Source of the DNA: Anaerolineae bacterium
GTDB lineage: Bacteria; Chloroflexota; Anaerolineae; Aggregatilineales; Phototrophicaceae
Direction of reading: 5' to 3'
Length of the DNA: 54,825 nt
Assembly: GCA_013360465.1 (NCBI GenBank)
Contig: JABWBO010000018.1
Span: 1 to 54,825, forward strand
Under the pieces are notes generated by a model. That model ran no database searches. It was not told where the DNA came from and saw only the letters and a program-made list of their open reading frames with translations. The position numbers were made by a program, and so were the translations under genes. This document shows, one piece after another, positions 1 through 7,868 of this stretch; the first letter of the stretch is position 1, and every line of letters starts with the position of its first letter.

Positions 1-1
1 G

Positions 2-436
2 GCGGCGGCGTTCGACTGGATGGACCGCGCCGCCCGCGCTGCTCGCACCAACGGCGATTACTACGCCTCGCGCGCCCGCGCCCGCCTCGCCCTGGACCCG
101 GCGGACCCGCTGATCGAGATCGATCTGCGCCTTGCCGAACTGCTGGGCGCGCGTTATGAATCGCCGAACGCTATCCGCGCCGAGATCGCGCCGGATGAGG
201 AGACTCGGCGGCGGCTGTGGGCGAATGCTGTGCCGCCGCTGGTGGTCGCCCAGAATTTCGAGGGCGTCGGCTATGCCGGGCGGGGAGTCGGCTTCTGGAT
301 CGCCCCGTCGATGCGCCCGCCGGGCGTCGGGCTGGCGGTCTTGCAGCCCTGGGTCGCCCTGGCGGAAAGCTACGCCGCCGCCGGCGAGGTCGAAGCGGCG
401 GAGGCGGTCCGCCGCGCCATCGCCGAACGCCAGTAG
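2..436 (+). CDS. C-terminal part of an unidentified protein (5' end outside window)
   Basis: The reading frame is open from the first bases of the window to the TAG at 434-436, so this is the 3' end of a gene that starts upstream. The visible 144 residues are Ala/Arg-rich and mostly helical. The last 30 residues (around QPWVALAESYAAAG) resemble one tetratricopeptide-type helical hairpin, which would fit the tail of a TPR-containing or multi-domain membrane protein. I do not recognise the family. The stop lies 38 nt before the serine dehydratase start on the same strand, so the two may be cotranscribed. Confidence 0.6.
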   Translation, partial: AAAFDWMDRAARAARTNGDYYASRARARLALDPADPLIEIDLRLAELLGARYESPNAIRAEIAPDEETRRRLWANAVPPLVVAQNFEGVGYAGRGVGFWIAPSMRPPGVGLAVLQPWVALAESYAAAGEVEAAEAVRRAIAERQ

Positions 437-474
437 GGCGACCCACCGGGTCGCCCGCCACAAAGGACAATGCC

Positions 475-1896
475 ATGCCGCGCATCAGCGTCTTCGACAT
501 GCTCAAGATCGGCGTCGGACCTTCCAGCTCCCACACCATGGGACCCTGGCGCGCCGCCGCCCGCTTCCTCGCCGATCACTTCGCCGGCGCGGCGCTGGAC
601 CAGGTCGAACACCTGACCGCCCACCTTTACGGATCGCTGGCGAAGACCGGGCGCGGGCACGGCACGGATATCGCCCTGCTGATGGGCTTGAGCGGCGAAG
701 ACCCGGAGACCTTCGATACCGAAACGCTTTCGGCGCGCGTCGCGGAAATTCAGCAGGAGCGCCGTCTGTTCCTGCTTGGACGCCGCGCCATCCCTTTCGA
801 CCCAGCGCATAACATCCGCTTTCATTTCGAAGAGACGCTGCTCTACCACCCCAATGGTATGCGCTTCGCCGCCCGGCTGCATGATGGATCGCTGGTCACC
901 GCGACCTACTTTTCCATCGGCGGGGGCTTCATCGCCCACGAGAGCGAGACGGGTGCGCCGGCTGCCGACGAGGTGACGCTGCCTTACCCCGCCGATTCTG
1001 CCGACGAGGTGCGCACTCACTGCACGGCGCATGGTCTGCCGCTGTGGCGCATGGTCTGGGAGAACGAGCAGGCATGGCGCAGCCCCGACGCCGTTCGCGC
1101 CCGCCTGGATACGCTCTGGGACGCCATGCGCGGCTGCATCTATCGCGGCTGTCACACCCCTGGCGAACTGCCTGGCGGGCTGCGCGTCGCCCGGCGCGCC
1201 AGCCAGATTCACCAGCGTTTGATCGGCGGTGCGGCATATGGATCGCACGACGAGTGGATCGCCCGGATTCGCGACTGCGGCGCGACCTTCGCCGATGTGG
1301 TCAAATGGGTGAGCGTCTTCGCCCTGGCGGTCAACGAGGAGAACGCCTCGTTCGGGCGGGTGGTGACCGCGCCGACCAATGGGGCGGCAGGGGTCATCCC
1401 GGCGGTGCTGATGTACACCGTCTGTTTTCACGGTGCGGACGACGAAGCGGTCCGCCGTTTTCTGATGGTGGCGGGGGAGATCGGCACGCTGTTCAAGAAG
1501 GGCGCGACCATCTCGGCGGCGCTCGGCGGCTGTCAGGCGGAGATCGGCGTGTCGTCGGCGATGGCGGCGGCGGCGATGGCGGAATGTTTGGGGGGGACGG
1601 TCGATCAGGTGTTGATGGCGGCGGAGATCACGATGGAACACCATCTGGGGCTGACCTGCGACCCGGTCGGCGGGCTGGTACAGATTCCCTGCATCGAGCG
1701 CAACGCGATGGGGGCGATGAAGGCGATCACCGCCGCGACGCTGGCGCTGGAAAGCCTGCCGCAGAACGCCAAGGTCTCGCTGGACGCGGTGATCCGCACC
1801 ATGTGGCAGACGGCGCAGGACATGAGCGACAAGTACAAAGAGACCTCCGAGGGCGGCTTGGCGCTGCATATCCCGGTCAACGTGGCGGAGTGCTGA
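475..1896 (+). CDS. sdaA: L-serine ammonia-lyase, iron-sulfur-dependent, single-chain
   Basis: Converts L-serine to pyruvate and ammonia in the cytosol using a 4Fe-4S cluster. The 473-residue chain has the fused beta and alpha domains of the bacterial one-chain enzymes. Visible motifs are [11 protein letters not shown] near residue 15, [35 protein letters not shown], and the cluster cysteines in [12 protein letters not shown] and in [14 protein letters not shown]. The protein ends exactly in Cys (NVAEC), matching the C-terminal cysteine that in the Legionella enzyme enters the active site as the fourth cluster ligand. The ATG at 475 is chosen because AAAGGA lies about 8 nt upstream and homologs begin at this point; the frame is open further upstream but without support. 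Identification is firm. Confidence 0.95.
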   Translation: MPRISVFDMLKIGVGPSSSHTMGPWRAAARFLADHFAGAALDQVEHLTAHLYGSLAKTGRGHGTDIALLMGLSGEDPETFDTETLSARVAEIQQERRLFLLGRRAIPFDPAHNIRFHFEETLLYHPNGMRFAARLHDGSLVTATYFSIGGGFIAHESETGAPAADEVTLPYPADSADEVRTHCTAHGLPLWRMVWENEQAWRSPDAVRARLDTLWDAMRGCIYRGCHTPGELPGGLRVARRASQIHQRLIGGAAYGSHDEWIARIRDCGATFADVVKWVSVFALAVNEENASFGRVVTAPTNGAAGVIPAVLMYTVCFHGADDEAVRRFLMVAGEIGTLFKKGATISAALGGCQAEIGVSSAMAAAAMAECLGGTVDQVLMAAEITMEHHLGLTCDPVGGLVQIPCIERNAMGAMKAITAATLALESLPQNAKVSLDAVIRTMWQTAQDMSDKYKETSEGGLALHIPVNVAEC

Positions 1897-1990
1897 AGCT
1901 GGGTGGGCGACCGTCGTGGGCGAGAAAGAACCGGGCGGGCGCAGGGGCGACCCGCCGGCACGCCCCGATGCAGAGCGCCGAGACCCGTCG

Positions 1991-3268
1991 TCAGCCCCGA
2001 ACCAGCCGGGGGATGTCACGCAGTCTGGGCATATTCCCCGCCAGCAGCACGCCGACGCGGAAGATGCGCCCCGCCAGCCACATCACTGCTACCACCGTCG
2101 CCGCCAGCAGCGCCAGGCTGATGAGGATCTCCAGCGGCGGCACGCTGGTCACCGCGAGCCGCTGGATCATCGCCATCGGGGCGGTGATCGGAACCAGGCT
2201 GAGGATCGTCGGCAGCGCCCCGTTGGGGTCGGTGGTGAACGCCTGGATGAAGTAGAGCGGCAGCATCGCCGGGATGGTGAAGATGACCGCGTACTGCGGA
2301 CCTTCGCGCATCGAGTTGGAGATGGCGCTGATGATGGCGTAGAACCCGGCGAAGAGCAGGTATGCCAGGACGAAATACGCCAGCAGCACCGGTAGGATCG
2401 ACGGTGAAATCTGGATGTTCGCCAGCGTGCCGATCACCCCGACCGTATCCGCCAGCCCGGACCCGCCCGCCAGCGCTACCGCCGCGAACAGCGTAGCGAC
2501 CCAGGCGACCACCTGGAACAAGCCGAGCAGCCCCATCGCCAGGATTTTCCCGCCTAGCAGGTCGCCCGGTCTGACGGTGGCGATCAGGATTTCGACCAGC
2601 CGCGTCTCTTTTTCCTCGATCACCGTCTGCATCATGTAGCCGTTGGTCATGAACAGGCTCAGGGTCAGCGTGATGGCGAAGACGTAGACCACCAAGAACG
2701 CGCCGCCCTCCAGATCGTCGGAGCTGCCTTCGCCGAGCGTCGTCAGCTGCAGGTTGGTGAAGGTGGTGTTCGACGGATCGAGCAGGCGGAAGCGGCGGTC
2801 GCCTTCGACATGTTCGGTCATGGCGTCCATCAGCAGGCTGACGATGGGCTGCTCCATGAGCTGCCCCAAGCCGAAGGTCGGCTGCACGATCTCGATGCGC
2901 CCGGTCTCCATATAGTCCGCCTGGACGATGTAGAACACCTGAATCTCGCCGGCGGTGAGCGCCGTTTCTCCGGCTTCGACTGTGTCGTAGCGGCGCATGA
3001 AGGCGGCGGCGTCGTCCGGCACAGCCTGGATCAAGCCGGAGAAATCGACGAAGCCGGCTGCCGTCAGGTCGCCGCCAAAAGTCTCGCTGACCGCCTCCGC
3101 CATCTCCTGCGGGTCCTGCGCTGCCAGGTCGCGCGCCAGAATTGACTGATAGGCGAACAGCCCGACGATCAGCAGGAGGGGCAGGGCGAAACTGGCGAAC
3201 AGGTAGCCGATGCGGCGCGCGTTGCGGCGCAGCTCATAACGAAAGACGACCCAGAAGTCGCGGCTCAT
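1991..3268 (-). CDS. ABC-2 type permease subunit (NatB-like)
   Basis: A 425-residue membrane subunit of an ABC exporter. An N-terminal membrane segment (near residues 20-45, ending in LLLIVGLFAY) is followed by a large extracytoplasmic domain of roughly 150 residues and then a cluster of about five hydrophobic segments in the C-terminal half. Typical ABC-2 motifs include ETRLVEILIATVRPGDLLGGK just before the second membrane segment. Its start overlaps the stop of the preceding permease by 4 nt (ATGA), so the two are translationally coupled and probably form a heterodimer. The ATPase partner is the first gene of the operon. NatB-like permeases have been linked to sodium or drug export, but the substrate cannot be read from the sequence. 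Confidence 0.88.
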   Translation of the reverse strand: MSRDFWVVFRYELRRNARRIGYLFASFALPLLLIVGLFAYQSILARDLAAQDPQEMAEAVSETFGGDLTAAGFVDFSGLIQAVPDDAAAFMRRYDTVEAGETALTAGEIQVFYIVQADYMETGRIEIVQPTFGLGQLMEQPIVSLLMDAMTEHVEGDRRFRLLDPSNTTFTNLQLTTLGEGSSDDLEGGAFLVVYVFAITLTLSLFMTNGYMMQTVIEEKETRLVEILIATVRPGDLLGGKILAMGLLGLFQVVAWVATLFAAVALAGGSGLADTVGVIGTLANIQISPSILPVLLAYFVLAYLLFAGFYAIISAISNSMREGPQYAVIFTIPAMLPLYFIQAFTTDPNGALPTILSLVPITAPMAMIQRLAVTSVPPLEILISLALLAATVVAVMWLAGRIFRVGVLLAGNMPRLRDIPRLVRG

Positions 3269-4533
3269 GTGGCGCTCCCTTCTCCGGCGCGGCTGATCAG
3301 CGCCGCCGAGGACGGCCGCCGCAGCAGCCCGATCATCTGGCGCAGATTCAGCTTTTTGCCGTACATCAGCAGCGCAAAACGGAAGATGCGCGCCGAGATC
3401 ACCAGGATAAGCAGGTTCAGCACGATCAGCAGCCCGATGCTGAGGGCGAACTGTTCCGCCGGGACCGCCGTGAAGGTCATGCGCAGGATCATCGATGTCG
3501 GCGCGGTGAACGGGATGATCGACAAGGCGGTCGGCAGGGGACCGCTGGGATCGGTGAAGAAGTTGATCAGCGCGAAGAACGGAACCGCCATCAGCAGGCT
3601 GAAGATGCCGGCGTACTGACGGCTTTCCTGTTCCGAGCCGACGATCACGCCGATGCTCGCCATCGCCGTCGCCAGGAAGAAGTAGCCCAGGATGAAGTAG
3701 ATCAGCCCGGCGAACGCCATATCCGGCGGGATGAAGATGCTGCTCAGGAGTTCCGATCCGCTCCGCTGCGCCAGCAGGCTGCCGCCCCCGGCGATCACCA
3801 GCCAGATCACCAGCTGCACCAAGCCGAGCGCCCCCAAGCCGATGATCTTCCCGGCGAGGAGCTGCGTCGGCGAGATGGAGGTGATGAGGATCTCCATGAT
3901 GCGGTTCGTCTTTTCCTCGACCACGCCGGACATCAGATAGCCGCTGGTGGTCTGTGCCGCGATCATGAAGATGGTGACGAAGATCAGCGGTGTCATGAAC
4001 AGCCCGAAGACGCCTTCAATGGGGATCGTCCGACCGGTGTTCAGGAAGCGGACGGACATGTCCGCCGGATGCATGATGCGTTCCAGCAGCGCCGGGTCGA
4101 GTCGTTCGCCCAGGTTGCGCAGCAGATAGGCGTCGATGCTTTCGGTAAGCGCCTCGGATGCGCCGGTGGATGAAATCAATCGCAGCGCGCCGTTCGACAG
4201 ATAGTCCGGCGGCAGGACTAAATATGCGCCGATCTGCTTGCCGTCCAGCGCCGCCTCCGCCGCTGCCTCATCCTCGTAACGGAGGAACATGGGCATGGGC
4301 GGCTCTTCGTAGGACAGTGTCATATCATCGTACTGCACGATCACCCCCGCCTGATCGACCACGCCGACGGTGGAAAAACGGCTGAGGTCGGTTTCGCTCT
4401 GAAGGGTGATGCCGATCACGACGACCATCAACAGGATCGTCATCAGCGGTCCCCCGATGGCGGCGAAGAGGAAGGATCGCTTGTGAATGTTGGTCAGGAA
4501 CTCCTGACGGGCGACCAGCCAGACCTTACGCAT
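3265..4533 (-). CDS. ABC-2 type permease subunit (NatB-like), paralog of its neighbour
   Basis: A 422-residue permease with the same architecture as the downstream gene: N-terminal transmembrane helix (about residues 20-45), an extracytoplasmic domain, then about five helices. The motif EEKTNRIMEILITSISPTQLLAGKI is the counterpart of the cytosolic element seen in the paralog, which suggests a gene duplication. It overlaps the ATPase gene upstream by 8 nt and the next permease by 4 nt, giving a compact three-gene export operon (ATPase, permease A, permease B). The likely product is a heterodimeric permease driven by one ATPase. Substrate unknown. Confidence 0.88.
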   Translation of the reverse strand: MRKVWLVARQEFLTNIHKRSFLFAAIGGPLMTILLMVVVIGITLQSETDLSRFSTVGVVDQAGVIVQYDDMTLSYEEPPMPMFLRYEDEAAAEAALDGKQIGAYLVLPPDYLSNGALRLISSTGASEALTESIDAYLLRNLGERLDPALLERIMHPADMSVRFLNTGRTIPIEGVFGLFMTPLIFVTIFMIAAQTTSGYLMSGVVEEKTNRIMEILITSISPTQLLAGKIIGLGALGLVQLVIWLVIAGGGSLLAQRSGSELLSSIFIPPDMAFAGLIYFILGYFFLATAMASIGVIVGSEQESRQYAGIFSLLMAVPFFALINFFTDPSGPLPTALSIIPFTAPTSMILRMTFTAVPAEQFALSIGLLIVLNLLILVISARIFRFALLMYGKKLNLRQMIGLLRRPSSAALISRAGEGSAT

Positions 4534-5464
4534 TGCCGTTCCTTTTCCCGTTCGGGCGGTTCTGCACGACGGCGACGAAGATCTCGCTCAGACTGGGCAC
4601 TGCCAGCTCGAAGCTACGAATGAAGAGGTCGGAGCGCGAGGCGATTTCGCCCAGCACCATGTCTGGGGTAGCGGCTGGCTTGAGGTAGAGTACCACCTCG
4701 CCGCGCCCGTTTTCCGGCATTTCGATGTGATCAACCGCCTTGATCGACGCCCAGTCGCCTTTGCCCTCCACGCGGACGGCGGGCAGCGCGAAGCCCTGGC
4801 GCACTTCTTCGACCGTGCCGTAGAGCGCCTGCCGCCCCTTGTCGATCATTAGCAGACGGTCTGCCATCTCTTCGATCTGGTGCATCTGATGGGTACTCAT
4901 GATCACCCCCTTACCGCGCTTGGCGAAGTCGAGCAGCAGGTCCTTCACGACCAGGGTGTTGACCGGGTCCAGCCCGCTGAATGGCTCATCAATGATGATC
5001 AGGTCCGGGTCGTGCAGCACGGTGACGGCGAACTGCACCTTCTGCTGCATGCCCTTGCTCAGCTCGCTGACCTTCTTCCTGGCGTGTTCGGCGAGTTCCA
5101 GACGTTCCAGCAGCGCCATGCTGCCGCGACGCGCGGCGGACGCCGACATCCCCTTGAGCGATCCGAGATAGACCATCATCTCCAGTACCGGCACGCCCCG
5201 ATATAGCCCGCGTTCTTCCGGTAGATAGCCGATGCGATCCTTCGCCTGGTCGTTGAGCGGTGCGCCAAGCACGGCGATTTTGCCGGTATCGGGCTTCAGA
5301 ATGTCCAGGATCATGCGGATGGTCGTGCTCTTGCCCGCCCCGTTGGGACCGAGCAGGGCGAAGATCTCGCCGGTGAACACTTCAAACGATAGATCGCTGA
5401 CCGCCTGAAAGCTGCCGTAGCTCTTGGAAATATGCTCGACGGTGACGGCGGTACGGTGGTTCAT
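4526..5464 (-). CDS. ABC transporter ATP-binding protein (NatA-like)
   Basis: Nucleotide-binding subunit that powers the two adjacent permeases. The 312 residues contain Walker A GPNGAGKST at 39-47, the signature LSKGMQQKVQ, Walker B LIIIDEPFSGLD and the H-loop STHQMHQ. A C-terminal extension of about 90 residues (ending near SFELAVPSLSEIFVAVV) matches the DUF4162-type tail of export ATPases. ATG start is preceded by AGGAGG (rc of cctcct at 5468-5473), with a short spacer. It is the first gene of the operon; a candidate promoter and operator lie about 100-130 nt upstream. Confidence 0.93.
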   Translation of the reverse strand: MNHRTAVTVEHISKSYGSFQAVSDLSFEVFTGEIFALLGPNGAGKSTTIRMILDILKPDTGKIAVLGAPLNDQAKDRIGYLPEERGLYRGVPVLEMMVYLGSLKGMSASAARRGSMALLERLELAEHARKKVSELSKGMQQKVQFAVTVLHDPDLIIIDEPFSGLDPVNTLVVKDLLLDFAKRGKGVIMSTHQMHQIEEMADRLLMIDKGRQALYGTVEEVRQGFALPAVRVEGKGDWASIKAVDHIEMPENGRGEVVLYLKPAATPDMVLGEIASRSDLFIRSFELAVPSLSEIFVAVVQNRPNGKRNGNA

Positions 5465-5565
5465 AGGTCCTCCTGTGCGGTGCTGATTGGGTGAAACCTG
5501 CCAGGATCACGGCGCAGTGTCCTTAACGCCTTGATCCCGCGCGAGTTATGAATTTTTCCCCTATT

Positions 5566-5595
5566 TCTATACGCAAACCCCCCTACCTATGGTAG
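5566..5595 (-). promoter_or_regulatory. Candidate promoter of the ABC export operon with palindrome over the -35
   Basis: On the minus strand a TATAGA box (5566-5571) lies 17 nt from TACCAT (5589-5594). The -35 sits inside the inverted repeat CTACC-TAT-GGTAG (5583-5595), which could be a repressor site. The -35 matches consensus poorly, so this is a proposal. Confidence 0.35.
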
Positions 5596-5646
5596 CATCT
5601 TATTGGTGAAGTTTACGTTTTTTCGATTCTTCGCTGCTGTACGCTG

Positions 5647-5676
5647 TTGCGCACATCTTTGTGGCGGTGGTACACT
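5647..5676 (+). promoter_or_regulatory. Candidate promoter of the receiver-domain gene
   Basis: TTGCGC (5647-5652), an 18-nt spacer and TACACT (5671-5676), about 77 nt before the ATG at 5754. The 289 nt between the divergent genes hold only this site, the ABC promoter/palindrome and T-rich sequence around 5610-5635. Confidence 0.4.
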
Positions 5677-5753
5677 CCCCACATTCAGAAAGATGCGATA
5701 GCTGGATGGTCGTCATCAAGGATCGCCGTTGAGAGGTGCAAGGACTCCAGCCG

Positions 5754-6137
5754 ATGAAAAACAAAGTCTTGGTCGTTGATGACGAGGCAGGCGCGCTGAC
5801 GCTGATCGGGATCATGCTGGATCGCGGGGGATTCGCGGTCGCCAAAGCGCGCGACGCTCAGGCGGCGCTGGAAATGCTGGAGACGGAAACGCCTGATCTG
5901 ATCATCCTTGACGTGATGATGCCGGAGATGGATGGCATTGAGCTGTGCCAGGTCATCCGCAAGCGCGGCGACACCCGCCAGACGCCGGTGCTGATCCTTT
6001 CCGCCAAGGGGGACGCCGACAGCATCATTCGCGGCATCGACGCCGGGGCGAACGACTATCTGCCCAAGCCCATCCTGCACCATGACCTGGTCTCAAAGGT
6101 GCGCGGCATGCTAGGGCTGAACCCGATGGAACACTGA
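5754..6137 (+). CDS. Stand-alone CheY-like response regulator receiver protein
   Basis: A 127-residue single receiver domain with no output domain. The acidic pair D9/D10, phospho-acceptor D53 (LIILDVMMPEMDG), the Ser of LSAKG and K105 (YLPKPI) are all present, so it should be phosphorylatable. The ATG at 5754 is chosen over the in-frame GTG at 5736 because AAGGA (5740-5744) is well placed for it. No histidine kinase lies nearby, so it presumably serves a distant kinase or acts as a phosphorelay intermediate. It is monocistronic: its own promoter lies upstream and a strong terminator directly downstream. Confidence 0.92.
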   Translation: MKNKVLVVDDEAGALTLIGIMLDRGGFAVAKARDAQAALEMLETETPDLIILDVMMPEMDGIELCQVIRKRGDTRQTPVLILSAKGDADSIIRGIDAGANDYLPKPILHHDLVSKVRGMLGLNPMEH

Positions 6138-6178
6138 TCCCGGCAGCGGGTCAAAGCGTCACAATGCCGGTCATCGTG

Positions 6179-6212
6179 AGCCGGCAGCCCGCTTCTAGGC
6201 TGCCGGCTTTTT
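6179..6212 (+). terminator. Rho-independent terminator after the receiver gene
   Basis: An 11-bp perfect stem (6179-6189 with 6198-6208), 8-nt loop and TTTTT at 6208-6212, 42 nt after the receiver stop codon. The T-run is on the plus strand only. Confidence 0.9.
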
Positions 6213-6230
6213 GTTGCGGACTCGGCGGCG

Positions 6231-6923
6231 CTACGCCAGCGCGCGTTCGACCGCCGTCTCGCAGTGGATGCGGGTGGTGTCGAACTGCGGCACGTGCGAG
6301 TCTTCCGGCTTGACCAACAGGGCGATCTCGGTGCAGCCCAGGATGATGCCTTCTGCGCCGCGCGCCTCCAGCCTCGCCATGATCTGCGCGTACGCCCGGC
6401 GCGACGACTCTTTGATCAGCCCCAGGCACAGTTCGTCGTAGATGACAGCGTGTACGACGGCGCGGTCTTCGGCGTCCGGGATCAGCACCCCCAAACCGAA
6501 GTGGTCGCGCAGGATGCCTTTGTAGAAATCCTGCTCCATCGTATACGCCGTCGCCAGCAGCCCAACCCGGCGGACGCCGGCATCGACGACGCGCTGAGCG
6601 GTAGCTCTGGCGATGTGCAGGAGCGGGATGCTCACCGCCGTCTCGATGGCAGGGGTGACTTTGTGCATGGTGTTGGTACACAGGACGATGAAATCGGCAC
6701 CGCCGCGCTCCAACTGCTCTGCCGCCTGCGCCAGCGCTGCCCCGGCGTCATCCCAGCGTCCCTCGCGCTGCATCCGCTCGATGTCGTGGAAGTTGACGGT
6801 GACCATGAGCGTCTGGGCGTTGTTCTGCCCGCCCAGTCGGTCGCGGGTGATCTGATTGATGAGTCGGTAGTATTCCAGCGACGATTCCCAGCTCATGCCG
6901 CCGATCAGTCCGATGGTCTTCAT
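6231..6923 (-). CDS. Aspartate/glutamate racemase family protein
   Basis: A PLP-independent amino-acid racemase of 230 residues. The two catalytic cysteines are C82 (IVLCTNTMHK) and C197 (IILGCTEIALL), each in its usual motif, and the N-terminus MKTIGLIGGMSWESS is typical of the RacD/YgeA group. Family members interconvert L and D forms of aspartate, glutamate or other amino acids, for cell wall or signalling pools. Which substrate is used cannot be decided here. The gene stands alone, facing away from the Uma2 gene only after a 170-nt gap that contains a repeat hairpin. Confidence 0.92.
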   Translation of the reverse strand: MKTIGLIGGMSWESSLEYYRLINQITRDRLGGQNNAQTLMVTVNFHDIERMQREGRWDDAGAALAQAAEQLERGGADFIVLCTNTMHKVTPAIETAVSIPLLHIARATAQRVVDAGVRRVGLLATAYTMEQDFYKGILRDHFGLGVLIPDAEDRAVVHAVIYDELCLGLIKESSRRAYAQIMARLEARGAEGIILGCTEIALLVKPEDSHVPQFDTTRIHCETAVERALA

Positions 6924-6973
6924 GAAGCGCTTCTTCTTTCTTTGCTAAGCCATGTTCCGAAACAATTCAATGT

Positions 6974-7040
6974 CCTCACCCCTGCTGCGCTTCGCTTAGC
7001 TTCCCCTCTCCATGAAAATGGAGAGGGGTCGGGGGTGAGG
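6974..7040. repeat. Short nested inverted repeat related to the mobile repeat at 9.2 and 23.8 kb
   Basis: Outer arms CCTCACCCC (6974-6982) and GGGGTGAGG (7032-7040) enclose an 11-bp hairpin stem with CCCCTCTCCAT (7003-7013), loop GAAA and its complement (7018-7028). The core matches the two longer elements but the TGTCTGCAAA termini are absent. It lies in the gap between the racemase and Uma2 genes. Confidence 0.7.
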
Positions 7041-7095
7041 TGTTTCGTGGCTGATCTTCGATTACTGGCTTAGGGGTTCGCAGCGCGCCGACCGA

Positions 7096-7791
7096 TCAGC
7101 TTTCCGTTGACTCGTCGCGCCGGGCTAGCGCAAGTCCCGTCATCTCGCCCGCCAAGGCGATCAGCGCCATCCCAGTCGGCGGCGCGTCCTGCCACATCAG
7201 GCGCGGGTCAAGGGCGAAACCGGGCAGCAGCCCGGAAGTCAAGCGCCCCTGCGGATCAAGCGGGCGAACCTGGTAGACTGCCCGGTCGTTCAGCATGACC
7301 AGTTCGTGTACGCGGGCTGCCTGACGGATGGGGTCGAGCAGCCAGTACTCCTGAACGCCTGCCGCCTCGTACTCGGCGAACTTTGCGCCATAATCACGCT
7401 CGACGCTCTCCACCGAGACGATCTCGATGGCGATGTCCGCCGGACCGGCGAGCCGCGTTGGCTGAATGCGATCCAGGTTCGCGTTCAAGATGATCATCAG
7501 GTCTGGCTCGCGGGCGGGCAGGTCGTCGTGCGTCTTCATGACGAACGGCGCGATCAGAACGCGCCCAATTTGCCGAAGCGACAGGTAAAGATTGAGCAGA
7601 CTGAGCAAAAAAATCAAGATGGATTGGTGTTGCTCGCTTGCCGCCATCTGCACCTCAACCCTGCCATCCGGGAACCATTCGGCGTGCTGACCGTCGTAGG
7701 CGACCAGGAATTCCTCGAAGGAAGTACCATCGTCCTGCGAGTGCAACCCGACTTGCCCTCTGTTCCTGGCAATCGTCTCGTCTTGCAGCAT
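7096..7791 (-). CDS. Uma2-family (DUF820) predicted endonuclease
   Basis: A 231-residue protein with the restriction-endonuclease-like fold of the Uma2 family. Putative catalytic residues are the Asp of AREPDLMIIL, the Glu of DIAIEIVSVES and the downstream Lys of YGAKFAEYEAAGVQEYWLLDP. The biological role of this family is unknown, though it is expanded in cyanobacteria and Chloroflexota. The ATG at 7791 is preferred to an upstream ATG at 7818 because AGAGG lies 8 nt before it and because a TACACT box (7820-7825) sits directly upstream of 7818. The N-terminal 60 residues are longer than in the other two copies of this window. Confidence 0.85.
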   Translation of the reverse strand: MLQDETIARNRGQVGLHSQDDGTSFEEFLVAYDGQHAEWFPDGRVEVQMAASEQHQSILIFLLSLLNLYLSLRQIGRVLIAPFVMKTHDDLPAREPDLMIILNANLDRIQPTRLAGPADIAIEIVSVESVERDYGAKFAEYEAAGVQEYWLLDPIRQAARVHELVMLNDRAVYQVRPLDPQGRLTSGLLPGFALDPRLMWQDAPPTGMALIALAGEMTGLALARRDESTES

Positions 7792-7819
7792 GATCGCCGC
7801 CTCTTCACCATTTCCCATC

Positions 7820-7860
7820 AGTGTAGCACATTGCCCGACGGCGTTGGACTCGCCTATAAT
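7820..7860. promoter_or_regulatory. Divergent promoters for the Uma2 gene and the membrane glycosyltransferase-like gene
   Basis: Plus strand: TTGCCC (7831-7836), 18-nt spacer, TATAAT (7855-7860), only 8 nt before the ATG at 7869, so the transcript would be nearly or fully leaderless. Minus strand: extended -10 TGCTACACT with the hexamer at 7820-7825, facing Uma2, without a clear -35. Confidence 0.6.
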
Positions 7861-7868
7861 GCCGCCTT

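Noticed and set aside
1044-2255. Long plus-strand frame over sdaA
   Set aside because: It shadows the dehydratase in another frame and has no recognisable motif.
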